Of a stretch of DNA of 57,324 nucleotides, positions 15,278 to 23,520 are shown piece after piece. The DNA is from Acidobacteriaceae bacterium (GTDB taxonomy: Bacteria > Acidobacteriota > Terriglobia > Terriglobales > Acidobacteriaceae), in NCBI GenBank assembly GCA_003131585.1, contig PKVW01000034.1, positions 1-57,324 on the forward strand. Reading direction: 5' to 3'. Each line of letters begins with the position of its first letter. The stretch's first letter is position 1. The position numbers were made by a program, and so were the translations under genes. The notes below the pieces were generated by a model, which saw nothing but the letters and a program-made list of their open reading frames with translations, was not told where the DNA came from and made no database searches.

Positions 15278-15382
15278 AGACTTGTTGATTGTTGAATTCC
15301 GATTGTTAACTAAGAACAATCAAGAACCAATAGTGCCCGCGACCTCCGCCTGTGCTTATCCTTCCGCTATATTGATCTCAGG

Positions 15383-16681
15383 ATGAAAAGCGAGTCACAG
15401 GTGATCGTGCGTCCCGCGCGCAACGTACGTGGCAGCGTAAGTCTTCCTGGCGATAAATCCATTTCGCACCGCTACGCCATGCTGGCGGCGATTGCCGATG
15501 GACCGTCGCGACTCGAAAACTACTCGACCGGCGCGGACTGCGCCAGCACACTCGTCTGCCTGCGCTCGCTGGGAGTGAAGTGGGAGCGCAAAGACAGCGC
15601 GGACAACGTCATCGAAGTACAGGGAAGCGGGCTGTCGTTGACCGCCCCGAGCCAGCCGCTGGATTGCGGAAATTCAGGTTCAACCATCCGCATGCTGAGC
15701 GGCATTGTGGCGGGGCAGAACTTCGCCAGCGAAATGGCAGGCGATGAATCGCTGTCGCGGCGTCCCATGGAGCGCGTGATCACGCCGCTAACGGCCATGG
15801 GCGCGCAAATCGCATCTGAGAACGGCCGCCCGCCGCTGCGCATTGCCGGCGCAAAGCTTAAAAGCATCCACTACCGAATGCCCGTCGCCAGCGCGCAGGT
15901 GAAGACTTGCCTGCTGTTTGCCGGCCTGCTGGCCGACGGCGAAACGCGTATTGAGGAACCGTTGCGGACGCGGGATCACGGAGAGGTTGCTCTCCGCGCT
16001 TTTGGCGTAGATATCGAGCGCAAGGGAAATGAGGTGCGGATTCGCGGCGGCCAGCGTTTGCGCGGCATCGCAGCGCGAGTTCCCGGCGATCTCTCCAGCG
16101 CCGCGTTCTTTCTCTGCGCCGCCGCTCTTTTTCCTAATTCGCAATTGACCATCACACGTCTGCTGATGAATCCGACGCGGGCGCGGCTGCTCGATCTCCT
16201 CATGCAGATGGGGCTGCGCATTTCCGTGACCCAGATCGAGGAGGTCCATGGCGAGTTGTTCGGCACGCTGCAGGTCGAGGGCGGACGGCTGAAGGGTGCG
16301 ACCATCGCGGGAGCCGATACGGCTGCGCTGATCGACGAGATTCCCGTGCTGGCCGCGATTGCTCCTTACACGGAGCAGGGACTCGAGTTTCGCGACGCGA
16401 AAGAATTGCGCGTGAAAGAGTCGGATCGCATCGCATCCATCGCCACCAACCTCCGCGCCATGGGCGCACAGGTGGAAGAACGCGAAGACGGCCTGAAGAT
16501 TCCCGGCGGACAGTCGCTTCGCGGCACCGAACTCGAATCGTTCGGCGATCACCGTATCGCTATGGCCTTCAGCATCGCGGCTTTGCGAGCTCAGGGAGAG
16601 ACCCTGATTCGCGGCAGTGAATCTGTGGCCATTTCCTACCCGGCATTCTTCTCCGTTTTGGAAGAATTGACCGAGCGCTGA
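15383..16681 (+). CDS. aroA: 3-phosphoshikimate 1-carboxyvinyltransferase (EPSP synthase)
   Basis: Shikimate pathway, transfers enolpyruvate from PEP to shikimate-3-phosphate. The signature motifs are in order: LPGDKSISHRYAMLAAIADG, LDCGNSGSTIRMLSG, ASAQVKTCLLFAGLLADG, LRVKESDRIASIATNLRAMG and ESFGDHRIAMAFSIAALRA. Length (432) is normal and the start at 15383 gives the expected N-terminus. In the catalytic-loop region the N-terminal Gly-Asn-Ser-Gly-Ser is followed by TIR, and the resistance-associated positions cannot be assigned securely from sequence alone. Other aro genes are not in the window. Confidence 0.96.
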   Translation: MKSESQVIVRPARNVRGSVSLPGDKSISHRYAMLAAIADGPSRLENYSTGADCASTLVCLRSLGVKWERKDSADNVIEVQGSGLSLTAPSQPLDCGNSGSTIRMLSGIVAGQNFASEMAGDESLSRRPMERVITPLTAMGAQIASENGRPPLRIAGAKLKSIHYRMPVASAQVKTCLLFAGLLADGETRIEEPLRTRDHGEVALRAFGVDIERKGNEVRIRGGQRLRGIAARVPGDLSSAAFFLCAAALFPNSQLTITRLLMNPTRARLLDLLMQMGLRISVTQIEEVHGELFGTLQVEGGRLKGATIAGADTAALIDEIPVLAAIAPYTEQGLEFRDAKELRVKESDRIASIATNLRAMGAQVEEREDGLKIPGGQSLRGTELESFGDHRIAMAFSIAALRAQGETLIRGSESVAISYPAFFSVLEELTER

Positions 16682-16887
16682 GAGCCACCAGCGCGTCGTG
16701 TGCGGCGGTGGAAATTGTTTTGTCCGGAGCGCAATGCTCAGGTTACTTCCGGTCGATGACCGATGTGATCTAACCAGCACAGGCCAAATTAGAAATAATT
16801 CATGTTGAGACGGCATCTCTGCTGGTCGGTCTTTGTTGATCGTCCAGGGGGGACATTGGAACAAGTTTCCATTCACTGGGGGATTCC

Positions 16888-17325
16888 ATGCGTTACAAAT
16901 TACTCGTGCTGACATCGATTTTGTTGGCTGCGACGGCCTATGCCAAAGAACCGAAGGCTTATCAGAGTGGCAAGTTGTTGCAGATGGATTCGGTAAAGTG
17001 CGGCGTGGATGAGAAAGATGCGAAGAGTTTCGCCGGCGAAATGATTGGAACCGACTCCGGTCACAAAAAAACACAGGAACTCCTTTGCCAGGAGTACCTG
17101 CTCCAGACCGACAGAATGATCTATCGAATCCGTCCCAGGGACGCGAAGCATCCAGTTCTCCTGCCGGTGGGCGAGCGGGCGCAATTCCGCCTCGACAAAG
17201 ACAAGATGATGCTGCGCGTGGAGGATCTGGATAGCAAGGAGCGCGAGTACGTCGTAGTATCGATGACGCCGCGTGGCGACAGCACGGCCGACGCGAGCCC
17301 GGCTCGGCTGAACCACTTGCAGTAA
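16888..17325 (+). CDS. Small exported protein of unknown function
   Basis: A 145-residue protein with a clear signal peptide (MRYKLLVLTSILLAATAYA). The mature part has two Cys (SVKCGVDEKD and LLCQEYLLQ) and a C-terminal beta-rich segment (ERAQFRLDKDKMMLRVEDLDSKEREYVVVSM). I recognise this as a type of short secreted protein common in acidobacteria but cannot name a function. Monocistronic, with a strong terminator about 180 bp downstream. Confidence 0.72.
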   Translation: MRYKLLVLTSILLAATAYAKEPKAYQSGKLLQMDSVKCGVDEKDAKSFAGEMIGTDSGHKKTQELLCQEYLLQTDRMIYRIRPRDAKHPVLLPVGERAQFRLDKDKMMLRVEDLDSKEREYVVVSMTPRGDSTADASPARLNHLQ

Positions 17326-17342
17326 GTCCGGAATTGCCGACC

Positions 17343-17507
17343 AAAAATCGTTTCCAGAAGCGGTTTCACAGTGAACTGAAGCGGTAAACCGTCGGACCCT
17401 CAGGGGCTAAGGTTCGAGTCTTTATGGGCTCTGGGCGGCGTGGCTGAAGCCGTGTCTTTCCCGAACGAGTTACTGGATAGCTTTTAGCAATTGCCAGAAT
17501 TTGCCCG
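17343..17507 (+). other. Non-coding stretch with a tRNA T-arm-like element
   Basis: No ORF here is convincing. At about 17412-17428 the bases TAAGG-TTCGAGT-CTTTA fold as a five-base-pair stem with a seven-base TTCGA-type loop, like a T-arm, but the matching 5' acceptor strand and anticodon arm are not recognisable upstream. It may be a degraded tRNA end, part of a small RNA, or coincidence. Confidence 0.25.
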
Positions 17508-17542
17508 CTGGCGGCCTTCCGAAGGCCGCCAGTTTTGTTTTT
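17508..17542 (+). terminator. Strong rho-independent terminator
   Basis: CTGGCGGCCTT-CCG-AAGGCCGCCAG-like stem (17508-17532; 12 paired bases around a short loop) followed by TTTTGTTTTT. It lies downstream of the 16888 gene and upstream of the CBS gene, and reads on the + strand. Confidence 0.85.
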
Positions 17543-17691
17543 GCCGGTTGCCGCGCGGCAGAGAAGGGAACTTGCCAGGCTTCAGGATTTGGCGGATGAC
17601 TTGAATGCCTGTATGGTAAAGTAGTGCCGCCCGCGAATGGGCTGGGGTCTTGGGACCCCGAGCGCTTGCCGCGTTCTCAAAGGAGCTTGCC

Positions 17692-18102
17692 ATGTCCACC
17701 CTCCGCGAACTCGTGAAAGACCGCAAGGTTTACTCCATCGATGCTGGACGTACCGTGCTGGAGGCGGCGCGCTTCATGATGGAACATAACATCGGCGCAT
17801 TGCCCGTGCTCCGCAATGGAGAACTGGCAGGCATCTTCTCGGAGCGCGACGTCATGAACCGGGTGGTCGCCGTGGGCCGCACGCCCGGGCACACCGCCGT
17901 GTCGGAAGTGATGACCGCCAACCCACGCGCCGTTGGTTTGGACGAGAGCGTGGAAGAGTGTTTCTTTATCATGCACGAGTTCGGCTTCCGGCACCTGCCG
18001 ATCGTGGAGGGCAAAGAACTGAAGGGACTGGTCTCGCTGCGCGACATCGTGCAGCATCAGGCCACCGAACTGGGGCGGCAAAGGCGCCGCGCCGCTTCGT
18101 AG
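17692..18102 (+). CDS. CBS-domain pair protein
   Basis: Two CBS motifs make up the whole 136-residue protein: VYSIDAGRTVLEAARFMMEHNIGALPVLRNGELAGIFSERD and ANPRAVGLDESVEECFFIMHEFGFRHLPIVEGKELKGLVSLRD (each with the SxxDxx-like ligand site ending). CBS pairs bind adenine nucleotides and gate the activity of partner proteins. The start MSTLREL at 17692 is preceded by AAAGGAG at the right distance. Stand-alone CBS pairs of this size are common stress or energy-sensing proteins. No partner gene is adjacent. Confidence 0.9.
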   Translation: MSTLRELVKDRKVYSIDAGRTVLEAARFMMEHNIGALPVLRNGELAGIFSERDVMNRVVAVGRTPGHTAVSEVMTANPRAVGLDESVEECFFIMHEFGFRHLPIVEGKELKGLVSLRDIVQHQATELGRQRRRAAS

Positions 18103-18106
18103 AGCC

Positions 18107-18252
18107 GGGCTTCGGGCTTCGGCTTTCGGGCTTCGGCATCGCCGAGGTTCCGCGGTCTTCGCCGCTTTCTCTTATTTCTCAAAATCCTGATTAGAGTTCT
18201 GTCGGAGCGTGGCGATTCCAGCCGACGCCCGAAGCCCGAAAGCCGAAGCCGG
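18107..18252. repeat. Long inverted repeat (about 24 bp arms) around the CBS/hypothetical junction
   Basis: Left arm: GCTTCGGCTTTCGGGCTTCGG-like sequence at about 18108-18140. Right arm: its complement CCCGAAGCCCGAAAGCCGAAGCC at about 18229-18252, next to the stop of the minus-strand gene. The two convergent genes end on either side, so the repeat may act as a transcript-end hairpin, although the intervening ~85 bp is long. Confidence 0.5.
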
Positions 18253-18254
18253 GT

Positions 18255-19085
18255 TCACTCACGTTTTTGCAGCAGCAGTTCCCCCGCCTCGGGGGGCAGT
18301 TTGAAGGGAAACTCGAAGATCTTGCCGTCCAGCGGCACACGCAGGACGAATTCCTCCTGAGCCTTCCATCCTCCCAGCCACTTGCTTTTGGCGTTGAAGA
18401 AGACCCACCCGCTGACTTCGGGATTCGCGCGCTGCAGATGTGCCGTGCGCAGGCTGCTCCTGGCGAGGAACTCGATGAGCTCACTGACCGATTTCTGGTA
18501 GTCCTGCAGACGGGCTTCGCGCACCTGTTTCTGTTCGGGATGCCTGGCGACGGCGCGCCTGGTCTCATCGTCGAGCGCATCCGCGTCAGCCTGGATCTTC
18601 TGGGTGTAACCGTCGGGGTCGAGCGCAGTCTGCACGACTTTGAAGTGCTTCATGAACTGCAGTGTGATTCCTTCCGGGCTCGCGTCCAGGCTGTCCGCTC
18701 CCCGGTAGCGAACGGTCAGCAGAACCCCGAAAATGGGCTCGATGCGATGGCGGATCACTTGCACCTCGCGGGCGTCCACGGCCAGGACGATGCCCACATC
18801 TCCCGACCACAGCCCATACCGATACTTGCCGTCGTCACTCCGGGAAAAGGTGCATCCCGGCTGCTGTTCGCTCCAGCGCACCGTGAGCGGCTGGGGCGTG
18901 TCTTTATCTTTAGCATCTTTAGCTTTGTCTTTATCGGGGGCTTTGCCCGGCGCTTCTCGCACGGGAGAGCCACAAAGGGGTGAGCCACAAAGAGGTGAGC
19001 CTAAGAGCGGCAAGCAACAGACCACGACAGCACACACGAACCGCAGTCCGCGACGACGCCATGCAGGATTCCAGAGCCGCCACAT
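18255..19085 (-). CDS. Exported protein of unknown function
   Basis: A 276-residue protein with an Arg-rich N-terminus and hydrophobic signal (GLRFVCAVVVCCLPLLG), then a short degenerate repeat (GSPLCGSPLCGSPV) and a Lys/Asp-rich stretch (DKDKAKDAKDKDT). The soluble domain starts near residue 65 (TVRWSEQQPGCTFSRSDDGKYRYGLWS) and the C-terminal part has aromatic/strand segments (VSGWVFFNAKSKWLGGWK). No catalytic motif is visible. Transcribed convergently with the CBS gene. Confidence 0.68.
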   Translation of the reverse strand: MWRLWNPAWRRRGLRFVCAVVVCCLPLLGSPLCGSPLCGSPVREAPGKAPDKDKAKDAKDKDTPQPLTVRWSEQQPGCTFSRSDDGKYRYGLWSGDVGIVLAVDAREVQVIRHRIEPIFGVLLTVRYRGADSLDASPEGITLQFMKHFKVVQTALDPDGYTQKIQADADALDDETRRAVARHPEQKQVREARLQDYQKSVSELIEFLARSSLRTAHLQRANPEVSGWVFFNAKSKWLGGWKAQEEFVLRVPLDGKIFEFPFKLPPEAGELLLQKRE

Positions 19086-19101
19086 GAGTCGCAGGCCTGT
19101 C

Positions 19102-20073
19102 TCAGTTCACCGTCAGCGTGACGGTGGTCGCGGTGGTGTTACTGGGCGCCGCGCCGTTTTGGTCCGCACCCGTCAGAGTGAACGTGTAGGTGTCGCTCGG
19201 AGTGACCGAGCCATTGCTGCCTGTACTCCTGGCGGCATTGCAGGCGGGTATCAGGAGTAAAGCGCTGGCAACCGCCATGAGCAGGATCGCACCTAACGCG
19301 TTTTTCCTGCGGACGCCAGTTGCGCCCACGCCCGCGAGCACCAGCCCGGGAACGATTAGCCACAGAGCATAGAAGGATTGCCGGGTCGACAGCCTGGCAG
19401 GAGTCGCGGGCCCGGTGGTGCTGATGGTCAGAACGGAAGGTGATGGAATGCTGCCGCTGGCTACCGCCACGGTGGGCGGATTGAACGAGCAGACCGGCGC
19501 CAGCGCTACATTCTGCGAAACCGAGAGGCAGGAGAGCGTGATATTGCCGGAGTAGCTGCCGATCGACGAAATCGTCACCGTCGTGGTCGCCGTGGCCCCC
19601 GCAGCCACGGGACTGGGAACCGCGGTCGTCGGCGACACTGACAGCGTGTAATCCTCCGTTAGAGGCGTTACGTTGAGGGTCAGGGTAGCGGTGTGAGTAA
19701 TCGAGCCGCTGATGCCGGTTACGGTAAATTGATACGTGCCCGCCGCAGTGGTCCCCGTGGTGGTAATGGTCAGCGAGGGCGTGGCGGGAGGGGTCGCGGA
19801 GTTGGGGCTCACGAAGCACTGCGGGGGACTGCTGGTGACCTGGCCTGACGTCTCCGCACAGCTCAACGATACCGGACTATTGAAGCCCCCGCTTGCCCCG
19901 AGGTCGATGGTTCCAGTCGCAGTCCCACCGGGATTCACTCCCGGCGGAGGTTGGAGAGGGGAAGCGGTAAGGGTAAAGTCCTGCCCGAAGGAGAGGGACA
20001 CAGACGCTGCGGAGAGCACGGACAGCAACAGACCGAAGACGATTGCGCGCGCGACCTGCCTGGGATTCACCAT
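19102..20073 (-). CDS. Exported Ig-like repeat protein with C-terminal membrane module
   Basis: After a signal peptide (AIVFGLLLSVLSAASVSLSFGQ) there are two bacterial Ig-like segments (DFTLTASPLQPPPGVNPGGTATGTIDL... and DYTLSVSPTTAVPSPVAAGATATTTVTI...), then a C-terminal module: YALWLIVPGLVLAGVGATG, RRKN, LGAILLMAVASALLLIPACN, Ser-rich linker and a short strand domain ending TTATTVTLTVN. The same module ends the neighbouring 943-residue protein. The start is uncertain: an ATG at 20073 or a GTG at 20091 with a GGAGG upstream. Cell-surface exposure is inferred. Confidence 0.72.
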   Translation of the reverse strand: MVNPRQVARAIVFGLLLSVLSAASVSLSFGQDFTLTASPLQPPPGVNPGGTATGTIDLGASGGFNSPVSLSCAETSGQVTSSPPQCFVSPNSATPPATPSLTITTTGTTAAGTYQFTVTGISGSITHTATLTLNVTPLTEDYTLSVSPTTAVPSPVAAGATATTTVTISSIGSYSGNITLSCLSVSQNVALAPVCSFNPPTVAVASGSIPSPSVLTISTTGPATPARLSTRQSFYALWLIVPGLVLAGVGATGVRRKNALGAILLMAVASALLLIPACNAARSTGSNGSVTPSDTYTFTLTGADQNGAAPSNTTATTVTLTVN

Positions 20074-20313
20074 GAGTGGATGGGAACTCACTACCTTCGA
20101 TTCCTCCAAGGGCGCAAAAGCTGCCCGAGCCGGCCGGAAAGAATGCCGCCCGCCGATCAGCCGCCGCAAGAAAGCGTAAACGACACCCCTCACGCAGAAT
20201 GCGCCAGACAGAATCTTAGACTAGAGTCGTGCATCGTGCCAGTCCGCCGGGCGCGCCGAGGAAAAACAAAGGCCGCCTCGGGTGGGAGGCGGCCGCGGTT
20301 CTTGAGTCTGGGG

Positions 20314-23145
20314 TTAGTTGACGACCAGGGTCACTTGGGTAGATTGCGTCGTCGCGTTTGCATCGGTGCCAGTTCCCGTGATGGTCACAGTGTAGGAGCC
20401 GGCGGGTGTGCCGCCCCCTCCGCCTCCGCCGCCACCACCACCACCGCCGCTGCCGCCGCCGCAAGCCGGCATCAGGATCAGCGCAGCCATGACCATCCCG
20501 ATCATCAGGAAGCCCAGTAGCTTTTTGCGGCGTGAGCGGCCCGAACTGAAGCCCATCCCGACCAGCGACATGCCTGCGATCGGCAGCCACATCGCGTAGA
20601 AGGTCTTCCCGGGAAGGAACATCGAAGCGCCGGGTCCAGTCGTAGTGATAGTGAGTGTGCTGGTGGCGCCGCTCGGGGTCGGCGTTACGGGGTTGGGGGA
20701 GAAAGCCGTCGTCGCGCTGCACGCCGGTGCCGGAGAACCACCACCGCCGGTAACGCTGCAACTCAAGTTGACTGGTGAACTGTATCCATTAAACGCCGTC
20801 AATGTAACAACTGAAGTAGCAGAAGCCCCAGGGGCCACTGGGGACGGGGTGGTGGCTGTGATGGTAAAGGCCGACCCCTGCGTATACTTGACCACGAAGG
20901 CGTCGGCGACGCCGCCACCGTATGTGCCTTGAAATGCCGACTGTAGCGGAAAGCCCGTAGTAGAGGCGGTGTTTCCAGTCACGTAGATGTTGGCGGAGCT
21001 GTCCACGGCAATGGCTCCAAAATCACCGCCAATGTCCTCATCCAGCGAACCACCCAAGTAGGTGGAAAAGGCGAGAGCCGAACCGGTTGAGTTGATCTCG
21101 CTCACGAATGCGTCGAATCCTCCCCCCAAGGTCCCCTGGGTGGCGCTTTGAAGTGGGAAGTCGGACGAATTGGTTTGTCCCGTCACGTAGGCGTTATTGC
21201 TTGCATCGAGCGCGATAGCCGCGCCGAAGTCGGCTTGGCTGCCGCCCAGGTACGTCGAATAGGAAAACGCAGTTCCCAGCGGATTCAACTTCGTGACGAA
21301 GGCGTCGCTGTTGCCGCCACCGGAGGTGGGCTGTTTTGCTCCGGCGATCACGGGAAAGTTCGACGACTGCGTCTCGCCAGTCACGTAAGCGCTGCCCAAG
21401 GAGTCCACCGCGATGCCGTTGCCCGTGTCAAAGCCGCTGCCACCCAGGAAGGTCGAATAAACATAAGCACTTCCGGCCGCATTAATGGCCGCCACGAATG
21501 CGTCGGAAATTCCGCCGAATGCGCTCTGAGCTGCCCCTGGACTAGTGTGGAAAGTGGAACTCGATGTTTGGCCGGTTACGTAGGCGTTGCCGGCGGAATT
21601 CACAGCGACCGCAGTAACGAAGTCGCCGCTACTGCCCAGATAAGTGGAATACAGCAGTAAGTTGCCGGCAGGATTTAACTTGGTGACGAACCCCCCGCCG
21701 ACGGAGGCCTGAAGTGGAGTCTGGGTCGGAAAATTTGTAGAAGAGGTCTCTCCCACGGCATAAACGTCTCCGGCGGCATCCAACGCGACGCCAAACGCAA
21801 CGTCGTCACCAGTACCACCCAGATAGGTGCTGTAGGTAAGCGCAGTGCCGTCAGCGCTCAGCTCAAATACAAAAGCGTCGACGGTGCCTCCTCCGAACGT
21901 GCCTTGAAACGCTACCTGAGTTGGGAAATCGGATGACTTGGTGCCCCCGGCGACGAAGGCAACGCCGGTAGTCTTATCCACGGCGATGGCATTTCCGCTG
22001 TCGTCGCCGCTGCCGCCAACGTATGTGGAGTAGACCAAGCCTGAGCCATCGGGTTTGATCTTGGTGACGAAGACGTCGAAACCGCCCGCATTGCTGACGG
22101 AGTAGCCCCCAGAGACTGTAGGGAAATTAGTGGATTTTGTTTGTCCCGTCACATATGCATTACCGCTGGAATCGAAGGCGATTCCGTAGCCATCATCTTC
22201 GAGCGCACCCCCCAGGTAAGTCGAGTATTCATAGGTAACGGAGGGATCAATTACCAGTTCGCGGCGGCGATCATAGTTGCCTAACTCGAAACTGACTTGG
22301 TTGTTGGATTTCAGGGCAAATCGCGCATCGACCGCTTGCCGCGCGCCACTCCGTTCCTGGTAGGCCACCGGCTTGCGCAGTAAAACGTCGCCCGCGGCGG
22401 AAGAGATTACCAGGTTGCCGGAGTCATCCGTCTTCATCCCCTGTGCACCGGTGAAACGAAAACCGATCGGCTCCGGATTAGCGCCCGGAGCCACCACGAA
22501 GTCGAACTCCAGTTGGCGCTGCGCGCCGTGGAAGGCCAAGTTCACGCCGGGATACACGTCCTGGTAAGAGACGCGGGCGTAGCGTGCGACATCCCTGTGC
22601 CATTTGCCGGGGTCGTTGCCGAGGAAGTAGTTGGCGGTTCCCGGCAATTGGCCGCTGGCCGCAATCTTGGCCAGCGAATTCCCGCCTGCGAGCTGCATGC
22701 GGACCACGGCGGCGGAATCCTTTTGAGCATGGCGACGCGCCGGGAGAAGATTCCTGGCGGGCAATCCAAGCCCACGGCGGACTGTGGACGGTTCGCTCCT
22801 GGCGGATTGGGAGTGAAGCGAGAACACGGCATCGTTCGCCGTCAGGAACAGAGTGTATCCGTTTCCCCGCGCCATGTACTTGACCTGGGCGTCGGTCTGG
22901 CCCTGATTCGGCTCAAAGGCCAGGGGAAGAGCGGCGAAGCTGGCCTGAATGCGGCCTCGCGCGGCCGGTGTGACGGTTCCCGGCTGTGACGCCAGGGAGG
23001 CGGTCGAGGCGGTGCCTGCGGCACTTATTGCTGCACTGTGGTGCCCGGCCGGAGAACGGACAAGCATTGCTAGGGCAATGACGGCTAGTACCGGTACGAT
23101 GCAGAGAGTACGGACCCATCCTCTTGAGGCAGTTGGTTTCGACAC
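20314..23145 (-). CDS. SBBP-repeat (beta-propeller) surface protein with C-terminal membrane module
   Basis: A 943-residue protein. Residues ~1-40 are a signal/anchor (VLAVIALAMLVRSPAG). A globular N-terminal domain follows (LAFEPNQGQTDAQVKYMARGNGYTLFL), the part that usually precedes SBBP repeats. From about residue 290 to 740 there are roughly eight or nine SBBP repeats (pattern YSTYLGG.GDD.G.AIAVD..GNAYVTG.T.S.NFP), forming a beta-propeller. The end holds an Ig-like segment, two hydrophobic helices (FYAMWLPIAGMSLVGMGFSSG and GFLMIGMVMAALILMPACG), a run of 13 Gly and a last strand domain (SYTVTITGTGTDANATTQ). Start GTG at 23145 with AGGAGG upstream. Probably surface-bound, adhesion-like. 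Confidence 0.85.
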   Translation of the reverse strand: MSKPTASRGWVRTLCIVPVLAVIALAMLVRSPAGHHSAAISAAGTASTASLASQPGTVTPAARGRIQASFAALPLAFEPNQGQTDAQVKYMARGNGYTLFLTANDAVFSLHSQSARSEPSTVRRGLGLPARNLLPARRHAQKDSAAVVRMQLAGGNSLAKIAASGQLPGTANYFLGNDPGKWHRDVARYARVSYQDVYPGVNLAFHGAQRQLEFDFVVAPGANPEPIGFRFTGAQGMKTDDSGNLVISSAAGDVLLRKPVAYQERSGARQAVDARFALKSNNQVSFELGNYDRRRELVIDPSVTYEYSTYLGGALEDDGYGIAFDSSGNAYVTGQTKSTNFPTVSGGYSVSNAGGFDVFVTKIKPDGSGLVYSTYVGGSGDDSGNAIAVDKTTGVAFVAGGTKSSDFPTQVAFQGTFGGGTVDAFVFELSADGTALTYSTYLGGTGDDVAFGVALDAAGDVYAVGETSSTNFPTQTPLQASVGGGFVTKLNPAGNLLLYSTYLGSSGDFVTAVAVNSAGNAYVTGQTSSSTFHTSPGAAQSAFGGISDAFVAAINAAGSAYVYSTFLGGSGFDTGNGIAVDSLGSAYVTGETQSSNFPVIAGAKQPTSGGGNSDAFVTKLNPLGTAFSYSTYLGGSQADFGAAIALDASNNAYVTGQTNSSDFPLQSATQGTLGGGFDAFVSEINSTGSALAFSTYLGGSLDEDIGGDFGAIAVDSSANIYVTGNTASTTGFPLQSAFQGTYGGGVADAFVVKYTQGSAFTITATTPSPVAPGASATSVVTLTAFNGYSSPVNLSCSVTGGGGSPAPACSATTAFSPNPVTPTPSGATSTLTITTTGPGASMFLPGKTFYAMWLPIAGMSLVGMGFSSGRSRRKKLLGFLMIGMVMAALILMPACGGGSGGGGGGGGGGGGGTPAGSYTVTITGTGTDANATTQSTQVTLVVN
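20409..20465. repeat. CCG/CCA trinucleotide microsatellite encoding a Gly run
   Basis: The run of CCG/CCA/CCC triplets on the + strand encodes about 13 consecutive Gly in the surface protein just after its last membrane helix. Triplet units mean copy-number changes would lengthen or shorten the linker without a frameshift. Confidence 0.75.
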
Positions 23146-23520
23146 GACGATCCTCCTGTGATGATACGGTGAAACCCTAGTCGAAAAAAAAGCGCTCGGC
23201 GAGCCCAGTTTATCGTCGAAAATTAACCGTCCTCGGCCAAGAGCTCGTCAGTTTGCGATTTTCTGCAGCGTATTCGCGAGTATGGTCTGGAACCCTGGGG
23301 TTGTCAACGAAGTCCAAGATAGCAACTTAGATACTGCCCGGCGCAAGTTGGCGAAGGTTCCGTTGCTGACCGAGACAGTAGAATCGCGGCAACGCCCGGC
23401 CATGAGTTCTCCTGGGGCGGGCGCCATCCGGGGCCACGCGAATGTCACCGGAATTGCGAACTTGCGGCTCGGTTTGCGCGAAGCGGAGCGGGTTTTCTTC
23501 CGCCACGGTCTCGGTTGTCC
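23146..23520. other. Intergenic region, nothing recognised
   Basis: The 375 bp between two minus-strand genes must contain the promoter of the SBBP gene, directly upstream of 23145. I see no supported ORF, RNA or terminator. Confidence 0.4.

Noticed and set aside
13664-15319. 551-codon open frame on the minus strand across the PspC, hydrolase and next genes
   Set aside because: Composition is Arg/His-rich with no domain; it is the antisense shadow of real + strand genes.
17400-17440. tRNA gene suggested by GGTTCGAGTC
   Set aside because: Only a T-arm-like hairpin fits. No matching acceptor strand, D-arm or anticodon arm is found, so it was not called as a gene.
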